From Xiphydria camelus (lineage: Eukaryota > Arthropoda > Insecta > Hymenoptera > Xiphydriidae), in NCBI GenBank assembly GCA_963678675.1, contig OY783192.1:12391393-12455392 (forward strand): a stretch of DNA of 64,000 nucleotides, in the 5' to 3' direction. The position numbers and the translations under genes were made by a program. This document shows, one piece after another, positions 45,475 through 57,575 of this stretch. The stretch's first letter is position 1, and each line of letters opens with the position of its first letter. Under the pieces are notes generated by a model. It did no database searches. It worked only from the letters and a program-made list of their open reading frames with translations, and was not told the DNA's origin.

Positions 45475-47806
45475 CTAGCGAAATAAGCATATGAAATCTG
45501 CCCCCACGTGTATCAGCACCAAATTTATATGATCGATAGGCATCTATGAGAAACTAAATCTCCTAAATTTGTAGACCCCTAATACGTAGACGCTATAGGG
45601 GAAGTTATAAGGGGGGGGGGGGGGGGGGGGGGAAGTCAAATCGAAGAACAGCTTTTTCTCCGGAACGGATCGATCGATTTTCATGAAAAAAATATATGTT
45701 ACTCTTTCTGAAGAGCCAATTCCAAAAAAAAATCTTAAATTATTTTTTTGAAAATTCGCCGAAAAAAAATGTATGAATTTTTTAACAATTTTTTTTATGT
45801 TATAATTAATCGGAACACCTCCAATTCTTTTCTCATTTTTTTCTTTGGAATGTCCTTAATAACATAATTTTTCCAATTTCATCGGAAGTGTACCCCACTG
45901 AAAAATATTAACAAATGTACACGGCTCATCACCTACCTTCTATATATATATATATATGATATACACTACACTCACTACAAAGGAATTTTTCTACTTTTAT
46001 GATAATTCGTCATATGATAATTGTTAATTTTTTGGAACAGTCTTTGAATGATATTATTTATTTATTTATTATTATTTCAATGCTTCCTTTACTATGAACG
46101 AGCTCGCATCTCACGATACGCGGTGCTTCATTTCTGTAAGTCTTCTGGCCTCTCACTTATTAACAGACAGGGCAGTGTCTCGCGGCATGTTCATTCAAGT
46201 AGTTCGTCAGAACGACGCCGACAGCGCTGTCGCTGCGGGCACCCATGTAACTTTACAGGAAAAATGTCTGCCCCCTTCGCCCCTCAATTTTTACATCGAA
46301 TTTTCTCAATAAATATACGGTTATAACCAAAACTATGCTTAGTTACGCCATATAAATTGACTATCCTCTATTGATAGAGACCAGAATAAACGTTATAAGT
46401 TACATATTAAAAGAGATTCTTCCTTAGCAATGCGAAGCCACGCCCCTTGCGCCTAAAAGTCGAGAATCCGATTTCTCGGGCGATATATATATGTCAAAAT
46501 ATCACAAAAATTCCGCCTATCTTCGGCGATAGTCGGCCATGATCGGAAATGTGTACACAGATGCGGCCACACGCATACGCCATCAAATATATGTGAGAGT
46601 GTGTGAGAGAATATATTGCTTGAATGTTTAGTTATGGTTTTCAAAATTAATAAAATATTTCCATTCGCGAAACGATTTCCCTCGCGTTTATTTCGATCCT
46701 CGGACGCGCTTGTTAATAAAAAGTAAAAATTCAGTGTAATCGGAGTTATGAATCGCAATATTGGTGAATGTGACAGACGCTCCGTATAGTTTAATAATCG
46801 TTTGTATTTTTGTCGAATATCGAGATAGTGAACGGATGCAGTGCTATGTTTTTCTGGTTGCCTGTGCTTGAAGAGCAGGAAAGGAGACGGCAGTATCTCA
46901 GCAGAATTGCCATCAAATAAGTTTAATTGCTATCTGACAGCTTTAACCTCACTTTCGATGGAAGGACAAATATCTTTGTGGTAATTCTATTTTTTGTTTT
47001 CAGCGTCATGCGAGCACGGGGCGAATTGATGGATTAACAAATAAATTTGATGTTTCTTCTCCATCAAAGCCGTGGCAGAAGAATAGCAGATGCAAAGGAA
47101 TTGGATCACAATAATCAAGTAATTACTTTAACCTTATTTTTTCTCTATTGATATATTTCCTCCTTCGTACTATATTTTAAATAGTGAAATGCTGGATATA
47201 ATTTTGTTATTTATAATTTGTTACAGAAATAAACGTGCTGCTATTCAATTCCGCCCAGAAGGACTCCAAATCATGTGCGAACCCGAGGGGGTTTCTTTGG
47301 AACGAGGGATCGTCCACTTGTTGTTCCAAGAACCAGCTGCATTAGTTCATTCGGCGGGTTAGATCTGCTGCCTCGAGTGCATGGACTCGTCCTTCGTTCA
47401 TCCTTCAATATCCTCCCTACCATGATCTTGCTGATTTTAACCTCTGTTGCCACAGCCCGAATGCTCGTCGAAGGTTATTATATATATTATTCCTTATTAT
47501 TTCTAGCACAGATCTATATTATGCTGCACCTGTATTCTTCTGGGACTTCGTAAAATAATTATAAAAACCCCATATAATTCAGCCCTGACAAGTAGGTACA
47601 ATCTTATCGAGCTGTACCTTATCGAGGAAATCTTTTGATGTAATGATTCCGAAATGTTTCTATGATATTTTTACAACATTCGCGAATTTATCAAGAAATA
47701 TATATTTCTAACACGCGGTAGTATTCACGAATATTGCAAAATATCGCAGGAATGTTACAGAAAAGTTACTTGCAAAAACGTGCTTTGTGGGGTGTAAATG
47801 ATTATA

Positions 47807-49202
47807 CCAACAAAAATTGATACGTAAAATACTCTCCAAAAAAGATTTGAAATCAATTAAGATCGCCATGTTCAAGATTTATACAGTGTGAATCAAATGT
47901 CTGGAGCAATGGGAAAACCAGAAAATTCTGGGGAAAACGCTCGGACACGTCAATCACTATTTTTTGGGGGAATAATTTTAGTGTATTCGGTTGCTCAAAA
48001 ATTTGACGTGTGGTGGCGCTGCAGGCCTTAGGTCGAATTTTTCAAATTGCATGTGGTATTTTTTATTGCATATTCTGAAAGGTGAGGCTTTTCTGAGTAT
48101 TTTGGTATGCCATGTGTGGGGGGTTGATACATGAATTTTTTGAGAAATTTTGAAAAAACTGATGCGGTTTTAAACCAGCGCGTTTGAAGGTTCCGCTTGC
48201 TCCGCCTGGTAGAGTGGCCGAGGAGTGGGGGAAACACCTATTCGCAGAAGAGGGCTAATGCGCAGGGCAACTTCGTATCTACTGCAGTAGCTGGTGGGAG
48301 AAGCAAGCGGAACCTTCAAACACGCTGGTTTAAAACCGCATCAGTTTTTTTCAAAATTTCTCAAAAGATTCATGTATCAACCCCCCACACATGGCATACC
48401 AAAATACTCAGAAAAGCCTCACCTTTCAGAATATGCAATAAAAAATACCACATGCAATTTGAAAAATTCGACCTAAGGCCTGCAGCGCCACCACACGTCA
48501 CATTTTTGAGCAACCGAATACACTAAAATTTTTCCCCCAAAAAATAGTGATTGACGTGTCCGAGCGTTTTCCCCAGAATTGTCTGGTTTTCCCATTGCCC
48601 CAGACATTTGACTCACACTGTATATAAAAAGTAAAAGGCATCATTTGAAAGGAAAATTATTGTAAATCAAGTTACTAAAAAATTCGACTAAAAAAATTTA
48701 TAAAAAAATTTTAATAAAAAAGAACTTGCCGCGTTTAAGTTTTCATATTTTGTCCACTATACCGAATAATTGGTAGTGCTTGGACGGTGCTAGAGTGATT
48801 CATAAATTGCACTGCCGAAGTCTAATTCAGAGAAATTCAAAAGGCCCTCTGAGGGATTCAGGTCGCCTGATCGGTTTCCCGCGCGACATTCGGTATACTG
48901 GTGGTAATATTCATATTCATTAATTATTCATATAAGTGTATGAATTTATTTAAAATCATAAGTGCATAAACATCGAGTATAATTCTGTCTGAATTTTTTA
49001 TTTTGAAGGAAAAAAACGCGGCAAGTTCTTTTTTATTAAAATTTTTTTACAAATTTTTTTAGTCGAATTTTTTAGTAACGATTTACAATAATTTTCCTTT
49101 CAAATGATGCCTTTTACTTTTTATATATAAATCTTGAACATGGCGATCTTAATTGATTTCAAATCTTTTTTGGAGAGTATTTTACGTATCAATTTTTGTT
49201 GG
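47807..49202. mobile_element. Inverted-repeat element split by a foldback
   Basis: caacaaaaattgatacgtaa at 47807 pairs with ttacgtatcaatttttgttg at 49202; the left arm resumes after the inner element with aaaagtaaaaggcatcattt (48628), mirrored at about 49100. Confidence 0.7.
47884..48620. mobile_element. 737-bp palindromic element, TA-flanked
   Basis: CAGTGTGAATCAAATGTCTGG-type end mirrored by CCAGACATTTGACTCACACTG, TA outside both. Arms of about 300 bp meet at a short GC-rich centre (gtagagtggccgaggagtgg). Inserted into a TA-rich site of the left arm of the element above. Confidence 0.75.
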
Positions 49203-49455
49203 CACTGAATGAACATGCCGCCTTTTTTACAGAGAATCTGTTTTTGTGGGTAAATACTTACATATAGTTACAAATTCTCGATGAAAAAAAGAATTTTAAT
49301 CCTCGTCACACTGTTTTCATCTACTACTGGAACGATTCCATTTTTCATGAACATTTTACTTAGTATTTCAACTGGTCGAATAATTTTTTATAAGTATCTT
49401 GCATTTGATAAATAATACACAATAGCAGCAATGTGAGAATAGATGTTGTAGAACT

Positions 49456-51071
49456 CATCTGATTAAGAACCGGCTTTACGAAGAGCATCTAAATAACTTA
49501 AAAGTGCATTGTAATACTTCTAAGCTCAGCGTCTCAGACTTAGCAAAGATAATGGATACTTTTTCCTTGAAATGTGATTCAACGTTGTATGATAAACTTG
49601 GTGATTGAAGTATTTCAGAAGAGCAAATTGAAGTATTTACAGGACTATCTTGGGACAATCTTATTGAACTAAGAGACATGATGGTTTCCATGCGAAATAG
49701 GGAGTCGCGGTCTATAATGCAAACCCTCATTGTATTTCTTTTCAAACTCCGAACAGGAAATTCCAACAAGATGTTAGCTTCTATATTAGGTATAGAACAT
49801 GAACAGACAATTTCAAATTACTGTGCTAACGCAGTTACATCATTTGAAAATGATATCTTACCAATTCGTTTCGGCATTAAAAGTATTAACAGAGCCGACC
49901 TTTTGAAAAACCATACAACGAAAATCGCAAAAATGTTGTTCAACGCGGACTCCTTATTTTTAATTTGTAATGGTAGGTATCTATGCACGACACCAAGAAA
50001 GTACAAATAATGAATAGGTACCGAAGAAAATCTTTCTCTGGCCAAAAGAAAGTTCCTCTTTGCAAGCCTTTTACGCTTTGTACTACTAATGGATACATAG
50101 TAGATATGCTCGGACCTTATCCTGCCAATGAAAATGATGCAAAAATTCTAGAATCTATCATTCAAGATGAGAATGGCTTATGTGCATTACTAGAAAAGAA
50201 AGATATGTTTGTACTCGATCGCGGTTTTCGAGATATAAAACAATATCTCGAAGATAAACATTTTGGAGTATTGATGCCTGCTTTGAAAGGGAAGCGCAAG
50301 CACAATTAACGACTCAAGAATCTAACCAATCTCGTTTTGTGACTAAAATTCGCTGGATGATTGAATCTGTTCACGGCATTCTCAAACAAAAATATCGTCT
50401 TCTAGATCACAAAATCGACAACAAACTGATACCTAAAGTTGGTGTTTATTTTAGAATTGCCTCATTTTTGAATAACTCGTACGGCAAAAGGCTACAATCT
50501 GATGTAGAATACACGGATGAAATTTTAGAAAGAATGCACAGTCAGAATGGCACGGAAAATGATCTAGCTACCGAGGCAGAGACGAAAGGTTGGATCCGGC
50601 GAAAGGTTCTTTTCAAAACTCTCACTTCTGACGAAATCCTTGACTTTCCAGAAATGACCAAAAAGGAATTGAAGATTCTTTTTACTGGATCATACCAACT
50701 TTCCCAAGCTGTATCGTGTTAGCCGAAATGATAGATGAAGATGGAAAAGTTGTTTTCGAATATGTGATGGCGCTGAACCAAATGTTCTCAAATTCAAAGT
50801 ACCATCTCGACACATTTCTCGGACATCATATAGATGCTTCATCAGGTACAAACCTAACAGTATCGGGATTTCTGGCATAATAAACTATGCATGTGAATGT
50901 GGTAATGGCAGAAGAACAGTTGGCTGCTGTTCTCACATTGCTGCTATTGTGTATTATTTCTCAAATGCAAGATACTTATCAAAAATTATTCGACCAGCTG
51001 AAATACTAAGTAAAATGTTCCTGAAAAACGGAATCGTTCCAGTAGTAGATGAAAACAGTGACGAGGATTAA
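49456..51071 (+). pseudogene. Broken DDE_4 transposase with SWIM-like cysteine finger
   Basis: Reads HLIKNRLYEEHLNN, a stop at about 49606, then FTGLSWDNLIELRDMM and RSIMQTLIVFLFKLRTGNSN (helix-turn-helix start of the DDE_4 family). Catalytic candidates: NADSLFLICNGRY, GPYPANENDAKI and FVLDRGFRD, and the late glutamate in RWMIESVHGILKQKY. Frameshifts lie near 49985, 50305 and 50780 with a stop at 50720. The tail CECGNGRRTVGCCSHIAAIV has the Cys-x-Cys...Cys-x-His order of a SWIM-type zinc finger, seen in ISL2EU-like transposases. Ends DENSDED-stop. The N-terminus is missing. A PIF/Harbinger relative is the main alternative. Confidence 0.75.
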
Positions 51072-51787
51072 AATTGTTTTTTCATCGAGTATTTGTAACT
51101 ATATGCAAGTATTTATAAGTGAGAGGCCAGAAGACTTACAGAAATGAAGCACCCCGTATCGTGAGATGCGAGCTCGTTCATAGTAAAGGAAGCATTGAAA
51201 TAATAATAAATAAATAAATAATATCATTGAAAGACTGTTCCAAAAAAATTAACAATTATCATATGCCGAATTATCATAAAAGTGGAAAAATTCCTTTGTA
51301 GTGAGTGTAGAGTGTATATCATATATATGTATGTATATAGAAGGTAGGCGATGAGCCGTGTATATTCGTTAATATTTTTCAGTGGGGTACACTTCCGATG
51401 AAATTGGAAAAATTGTATGTTATTAAGGACATTCCAAAGAAAAAAATGAGAAAAGAATTGGAGGTGTTCCGATGAATTATAACGTAAAAAAAAATTGTTT
51501 AAAAACTTCATAAATTTTTTTGGGCGAATTTTCAAAAAAAAATTCAAGATATTTTTTTCTTGGAATTGGCTCTTCAGAAAGAGTAACATATTTTTTTCAT
51601 GAAAACCGTTCGAGCCGTTCCGGAGAAAAAGCTGTTTTTCGATTTTACTTCCCCCGCTCATAACTCCCCCCTATAGCGATTAGGGGTCTAAAAATTTAGG
51701 AGATTTAGTTTCTCATAGATGCCTATCGATCATATAAATTTGGTGCTGATACACGTCGGGGCAGATTTCACATGCTTATTCCGCTAG

Positions 51788-52136
51788 GCCCTTTGACTTT
51801 GTAAAATCGTTTAGGAACAATCAAGTAATGAAGAATCTTTCAATTTCTATATGGGGCGTTTCATGCCAAGTGGACACAATTTTGGCTTGAGGTCATCGAT
51901 TTTGTAATTCTTGTGGATTTCGGTTCCTTGGGGCACTGCATGAAGGAATTCAGAAGAATATATATGTATAATAAATTTTAGTGGCTCAAAAGATATTTAA
52001 ACTCAAATTTTTTAGACTAAGAGCATGGTTATTCTTGTAGAATACATTATATTTTGAACTCTACCACAGTTAGAAGAAAAAATTGAAAGTGTTTCGTGTT
52101 GCCAAAGACCTCCTTTCCACTGATTAAATCTTAGTT
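51788..52136. other. Flank of the 6.3-kb element
   Basis: The first 45 bp continue the 44840-45474 foldback unit; the rest is AT-rich and unrecognised. Confidence 0.5.
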
Positions 52137-52277
52137 AGATGGCGAAATCAGATATTTCAATTTTCTTCATTTTTCAGGAGAGCCATTTAAAATTGATTAA
52201 CTTACCATAAATCATATGCAAATGGCTCTCCTGAAAAATGAAGAAAATTGACATATCTAATTTTTCCATCTAACTAC
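52137..52277. repeat. Short inverted repeat
   Basis: aattttcttcatttttcagg, then agagccattt, mirrored as aaatggctct, cctgaaaaatgaagaaaatt. Confidence 0.7.
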
Positions 52278-52424
52278 AGAAATGATCCGTTTGATAAGAA
52301 AATTGATTGCTATTGAAAATTAGCAAAACAGAAGAAAATTATATTTTTCAACTGGATCGAAGAAATTATTTATAAGTAGGTACTTAAAATTTAACCAAAA
52401 GAGTACCTTGTAGTATAATAAACA

Positions 52425-52610
52425 TCATCATCATCATCATAAAGTTATCAGTCTTAAGACTGGTTTGATACCATTCTCTATCTCTTTCTATCTTCCGCTA
52501 GTCTTTTCATTTCCCTGTATTTCGAACAACCTACATCCTTAACGATTTGCGAAATGTAGTCTGACCGCGGCCTACCTATACCTCTCTTTTTTCCTGTTTC
52601 TACTTCTAGG
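52425..52610 (-). mobile_element. 3' end of a non-LTR retrotransposon with ATG tail
   Basis: Minus strand reads EVETGKKRGIGRPRSDYISQ, IVKDVGCSKYREMKRLAEDR, then a stop where a tryptophan is expected, and VSNQS. This is the end of a reverse-transcriptase polyprotein of the RTE/R1-like kind. It finishes in an (ATG)n microsatellite (catcatcatcatcat, 52425-52440), a usual tail. Severely 5' truncated. Confidence 0.7.
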
Positions 52611-52975
52611 GTACCGTAAAATGGGGTGAGATTGATAATATTGAAAATGTGTTTCTTGAAATAAAACAAACCTAGATTTCTTTTTAAACAATTTAAAAAT
52701 AACATGTTATATGGTTGTATAATTGCAATCATTTGGTAACCTTACTGATAGAAAATAAGAAAAAAATAACATGGGAAAAAATATAATAGGCTTGTTCAAT
52801 CTTACCCGTCGAAAATGGGGCGAGTTTGATACCCCCTTTGAAATTACATTAAACTAAACATCTAGGACAAGAACATGTCAATCTCGTCCCATTTTGAATT
52901 TGACCCGATAGATTTTTCAATATAGCGGATTTTGTCGATCGGCGGGTGAGATTGATATGCGGTCTAGGATTGATA
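52611..52975. other. Sequence with recurring atggggtgagattgat
   Basis: aaatggggtgagattgat, aaatggggcgagtttgat and gcgggtgagattgat recur within 350 bp, partly inverted (tcaatctcgtcccatttt). Probably a further MITE or subterminal repeats; boundaries not clear. Confidence 0.45.
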
Positions 52976-53570
52976 ACACAGGTTTACAAAAAAAAAAGTC
53001 CGGACTATTTAACCGGACCATAGTATTCCGAGGTATTTTTGCGTCCTGAATCCGATCCCGAGGTCATCTGAGCCCCATCACGTCAGAAAAACGAGATTTC
53101 GAAATAAATAAATAAGGAAATGGGACTGCCCTGAGCAGCACCCAGAGCATGACTCCAAGGTTCTAAGGCCATTAGGGTCAGTGCTGGATCCACTGTCACA
53201 GTGAACGGATCGCCGGAATTGGATGCCTTGACAGGGAGATCGTAATCCACGAGATACAACGATCATGGCAACATTTTATCCACTGGGGTGGTTCTGTGAT
53301 AGTCCCGGTCGAGATTTAGGACTCCATTCCAATATTTGGAAGGTATTCAAGACCTAAACAGCTACCCTCCAACTCAACAGGTCGCTTGAGAAATTGTCCC
53401 GGATCCAGTTCCAAAAAATGGTCATTTTAACCTCTAAATGACCTTGAAATCTCATTTTTCTGACGTGATGGGGCTCAGATGACCTCGGGATCGGATTCAG
53501 GAGGCAAAAATACCTCGGAATACCATGGTCCGGTCAAATAGTCCGGACTTTTTTTTTTGTAAACCTGTGT
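52976..53570. mobile_element. Foldback related to 4311-5147
   Basis: Ends ACACAGGTTTACAAAAAAAA and its reverse complement, and the subterminal ctgaatccgatcccgaggtc / ccatcacgtcag parallels ctgaatccgaatccggtgtc / ccatcacgtcac at 4378. Both copies are preceded by GATA and followed by AAT. Non-coding. Confidence 0.72.
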
Positions 53571-53892
53571 AATATGAAAACTGGCCATTCCTTCTGGCGG
53601 AGTATTTGAAAAATGAGTGGGGGAGCTGGAAACATTGTATAGCGCGTCTATGAAGTTTGTATCAATCTTGCCTCTAGAAATCAATGTCGCACCGCACTTC
53701 GCACCGCACATAGCCTCGCCTCGAGCTTCGCCCATAGCATGGAGCAAAGTCTTCATAGTGACGCCTCGCACCTAGCCTAGCCATTCAGTTTTGTTGTTAT
53801 TACCGAGATACTAGGGTTATTCTCACGGAAAACATAACATACTTGTCTCTAACAAATTACAGAATCATCGTTCGGCTTAAAATAAATTACAG

Positions 53893-54066
53893 CAAAGCTA
53901 CATATCTGTACCCCAGAGCCAAAGTATGTTAAGTCCATTTTTGCCGAAAATGGGTTCTATATGTGAAATAATAATATTAATATTTAATTAATATTTTAAA
54001 CTCAGTTATCTCAAAACTACCTTTTTGTGTGGATTTAACATACTCAGGCTCTGAGGTACAGATATA
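53893..54066. repeat. Inverted-repeat MITE
   Basis: atatctgtaccccagagcca and gtatgttaagtcca mirrored by tggatttaacatac and ggctctgaggtacagatata. 55147-55245 is a related hairpin. Confidence 0.7.
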
Positions 54067-54373
54067 TACGAGACGTTCTTAAATAAGAAAAAAATTCGAA
54101 TTTTATAATTTTCGACAAAATAATACAGTGAATCTACAACTTTCTAGTGTTTTTAGTGTAGAAAAACGTTTTGACTAGGATTTTCAATTAAAATAGATGA
54201 AAAATTGTGACTTTTTCATAACCTAAAATGGAATTACATGCAGCTGGTAAGTGTAAATATACGGAATATTTATATCGTTTTGTATCCATATTTCGTTTGT
54301 GTACACGACAATCATTTATCTAGTAATTTGTAGTTTTAACTATTTAAATTAATTCGTGATTAATATTTTACAG

Positions 54374-54540
54374 AAATTGCGAAGAAGAGGAAGGCAGAAT
54401 ACATGAAAAACTACCGACCAAAAAAACGAGAGGAGAAACAGAAGAATGCAGCACCACATCAGGCGGTTGTAATTGCCAGGTTGTTGTTACCAAATGGACA
54501 GACCCTTCTGTCAATCGTTGTCTACATTTCACCAAACTAA
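54374..54540 (+). pseudogene. Possible coding scrap of a mobile element
   Basis: After a splice-acceptor-like ttttacag the frame reads EIAKKRKAEYMKNYRPKKRE then EKQKNAAPHQAVVIAR to a stop at 54540. KAEYMKNYR-basic strings occur near the start of several transposon proteins (Helitron-like among others). Too short to assign. Confidence 0.3.
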
Positions 54541-55146
54541 CCCATCGAAAAGATTACACGTTTTATTCACTTTGTCCTTCTACCATTCACTACGGAGGGT
54601 TCAGCTATACACGAAAAGAAAAAATCAAGAAATTGTATAGGGAAAGTTAAAAAAAATTACTGTGCTGTCCCTGAATCGTGGTGCAAACGTCCAGTTCAAG
54701 AAAAAGTCTGGTGCACGCATACGTATTTATTAGTGATGAGCACCTGAAAAGTTCTGGTACTGGCACGGTAAAATTTTTGTGAAAAAGAAAGACTAGTGCG
54801 CATGCGTAGTTCTTACTAACAAGGAGAGGCCGCGAGCTTCGGAATAGGCATTTTTACGATTTTTTCTCTGTGATTGGGGATTGACGCCCTTAAAAAACCT
54901 CAAAATATATTTTCCGAATAATTTTTAGGCCGGCCGCACACTGGACGCGTTTTCGTATGAATTTTACTCGTGCGAGCACGTACAGATACGCACGAATGAT
55001 ACCGATCTTCCGTGTAGGAGAGAGGCTGGAACAGTGACCATACAGGTACAGTGGCCACTTGCAGTTTTCATGCAAAATTTTCGACCAATAATACCGCCAT
55101 CTCGTGAGAGGTTACCAATGTAGTTCATGTATAGGTATACGTATTT
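54541..55146. other. Unrecognised sequence
   Basis: Includes a GC-richer patch (ggccggccgcacactggacg, about 54930). No gene supported. Confidence 0.4.
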
Positions 55147-55245
55147 AATCTAGTATGTATATCTGTACCCCAGGATAAAAGTGTATTAAATCCTATTAAG
55201 TATTAAGTGGACTTAATACACTTTTATCCTCGGGTACAGATATGG
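55147..55245. repeat. Hairpin related to 53893-54066
   Basis: atatctgtaccccaggataa and agtgtattaa mirrored by ttaatacact and ttatcctcgggtacagatat with almost no loop. Confidence 0.75.
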
Positions 55246-55249
55246 ATAT

Positions 55250-56483
55250 TAGGGTGGGCCAAAAAAAACTTTTTTTTTTAAATTACTATGAAAACATTGT
55301 TGAGGATGACGAGAAAGAAATTCTGCTGAAGTTTCAGCTCTGAATATTAATACTAACAACTGCCTCATCACAATTTTCTTCTTCCCATTTAAATAACATG
55401 GGAATTTTTTTGTAACTTTCGATTTTTATAACTTATTAACGGATCAGCGTATTCAAATGATCAAAACGTATTCTCGTAGGAAATCGGACGACCTACAAAA
55501 AAGGTATCTTATGATTTTTTGATAAGACTACTGGTTGGGAAATTATTCGAGGTCAAAGTTGTACTGGTGGTCAATTTCACAGTTTTTTTCATTTTTGACA
55601 CGAATTAATTGTTCAAAAATAAACTAAATCTTTCTGTGTTCTTGGAACACATGCTATGTCTTTTCATGAAACATTGAAGTTTTCTCGAAATTTCCAGTTA
55701 ATTGATAAAAATTATGTTTTTAATCTACAACAACAGTTCATAAAATCTGTATTTTAATCGATTCGTATCGATCATATCATTATAAGAATGAACAATTTTC
55801 ACTGCATATAATCATGTACTCATGTAAAATCAAGATTTTGTTATTCTGAAAAAAAGTTTTAAATTTATCTTTTTCATGAAAAGTAAATCAATGAAAAAAA
55901 ATTACCTTATTAAATCGCATAAAAATTAAAATTTAATGGATCTGATTTTTTTATTTTTGACTAACAAATGTTGCGTCCATGAAAAATCATAGAGGATTAT
56001 TATTCATTTCTAAAAATGGCTTGCAGAAAACAGAATTATAATGAATTCTGATAATAATTACTCTGGGGAAATTATTGAACTGAATATTTGGAAATAATTA
56101 AAGAAAAATCTTAAACAACTGAAATAAAAAGAGGTTAAAAAATTATTTCGTGTCAAAAATGAAAAAAAAAACCGTGAAATTGACCACCAGTTCAACTTTG
56201 ACCTCGAATAACTTCCGAACTGATAAATTTATCAAAAATTCATAAGATACCTTTTTTGTAGGTCGTCCGATTTCCTACAAGAATACGTTTTGATCATTCG
56301 AATGCGCTAATCCGTTAACAATTTATAAAAATGTTATTTAAACGGGAAAAAGAAAATTGCGATGAGGCAGTTGTTAATACTAATATTAAGAGCTGAAACT
56401 TCAGCAGAATTTCTTTTTCGTCATCCTCAACAATGTTTTAATAGTAATTTTAAAAAAATAGTCTTTTTTTTTGGCCCACCCTA
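55250..56483. mobile_element. 1.2-kb palindromic element, TAGGGTGGGCC ends
   Basis: TAGGGTGGGCCAAAAAAAA mirrored at the right end; arms of about 360 bp share tcggacgacctacaaaaaag and tcaacaatgttttcatagta-type sequence. AT-rich centre without a gene. Flanking AT on both sides could be a 2-bp duplication. Confidence 0.75.
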
Positions 56484-56550
56484 ATGTATATGTATAGGTA
56501 TGTTCTTGATATAATTTGTTTTTTGGTTAATTGGTATAATTGGTCATTTG

Positions 56551-56585
<35 letters not shown>

Positions 56586-56800
56586 TTTTATGGAAAGGTA
56601 CTTGTCGGGACCGCAAAAAGGACTCGTATACATTGGTATACATTACTCTACATTGAAATTGCGAGTTGTAATTTCAAGGTTAAAATCATATGTATACCTT
56701 AGTTTTTAAGATATATTGAAAAATAGATATTTTTTATGTAATGGTACTATACGGGACCGATTTTTTTTTTATACAATGTGACTTATCAGGACCGTAACAA
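56484..56800. other. Microsatellite-rich flank
   Basis: tatatatatata run at 56560-56590; cgggaccg and aggaccg strings (56608, 56755, 56786) anticipate those in the palindrome that follows. Confidence 0.5.
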
Positions 56801-57113
56801 TCCGGATATACGAACGTACAGTAAAATATCAAAAGCGAGCAAAAATATCACAAAATATAAAGAAAAGAAAAATATTTATTAAAACTCGACTGAATTACTC
56901 GCTACTCGAATAAATTACTAGCCGTGTCTGAACTAAAAGTCTCGCTTGTTAAAGCTCGCTAGAGACTATGTACATATTATGTATAGGATGTCCGCGCAAA
57001 ACCGACCAGTTGCAGGGATACCTTCGGCCGAGTTTGGTCCGTACTCGAGTCATTTACTTGCTTCACCGAACATAGACAAATTATTTTAAAACATGTATTG
57101 AGATATACATATA

Positions 57114-57345
57114 TATGTCGCAGGGGCAAATAGTGACTTTTTAGGCAAATAGCTTTTGTGGCTTCGCTCATTTCACTCGCTCCGCCGTTTCTAGCCTAAC
57201 CTAACCTACTTTAATTTATTACCGAATCTAATTTATTTATATTTCAATGTGTTAGGTTAGGTTAGAATCGGCGGAGCGAGTGAAACGAGCAAAGCCACAA
57301 AAGCTAGTTGCTTAATGTTACTATTTCCCTGCGACATATATATAT
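57114..57345. repeat. Palindromic MITE in the left arm
   Basis: atatatgtcgcaggg...tagctt/ttgtggcttcgctcatttca mirrored around cctaacctaacc near the centre. Its counterpart in the right arm is 63365-63598. Confidence 0.75.
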
Positions 57346-57484
57346 ATATATAAACCAGCCTTTACACAATGCAACACTGAGATATCACGGCAAAAATATT
57401 TAAATAAATATTTAATTTAAATATTTTTGCAGAGATATTTCAGTGTTGCATTGTAGTAAGACCGATTTTAGCTTACGTTTCACA

Positions 57485-57575
57485 TAGGTCGACGTTGGTA
57501 CAATGCGAAAGCTGCAGTCTCGAAACATCTCATATCCTAAAGTGCGCAGGTTCGAGTCCCGGGTTTGAAAAAAAA
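57485..57575 (+). ncRNA. tRNA-derived module
   Basis: tcgacgttggtacaatgcga is A-box-like, gcaggttcgagtcccggg is a B box, followed by an A-run and ccgac. Same family as 27425-27530. Stems do not close; not a tRNA gene. Confidence 0.5.

Larger units (their letters stand above)
46161..49250. mobile_element. Composite insertion in the left TIR
   Basis: Interrupts the arm between ctctcacttat and taaatactta, which are contiguous in the right arm (cttataaatactt). It contains half of a 39885-type element (46860-47060: gaagagcaggaaaggag..., ggacaaatatctttgtgg) and a palindromic pair at 47807-49202. The remaining 46161-46860 and 47060-47800 are unrecognised. Confidence 0.65.
45475..51787 (+). mobile_element. 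6.3-kb DNA transposon with about 850-bp TIRs (IS5/ISL2EU-like)
   Basis: Ends CTAGCGAAATAAGCAT and the reverse complement of CTAGCGGAATAAGCAT. The left TIR is 45475-46160 plus 49251-49432; the right is 50940-51787. A 3.1-kb insertion (46161-49250) splits the left arm. The arms also overlap the end of the transposase gene. A run of 22 G in the left arm (45611-45632) is only five bases in the right arm. I could not define a target duplication. Confidence 0.75.

Noticed and set aside
47271..47453. 60-residue minus frame resembling a helix-turn-helix
   Set aside because: VSKIMVGRILKDE-like text is suggestive but too short, with no continuation and no TIR context.
53475..53771. 98-residue minus frame
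   Set aside because: Overlaps a foldback arm and a GC repeat; no domain.
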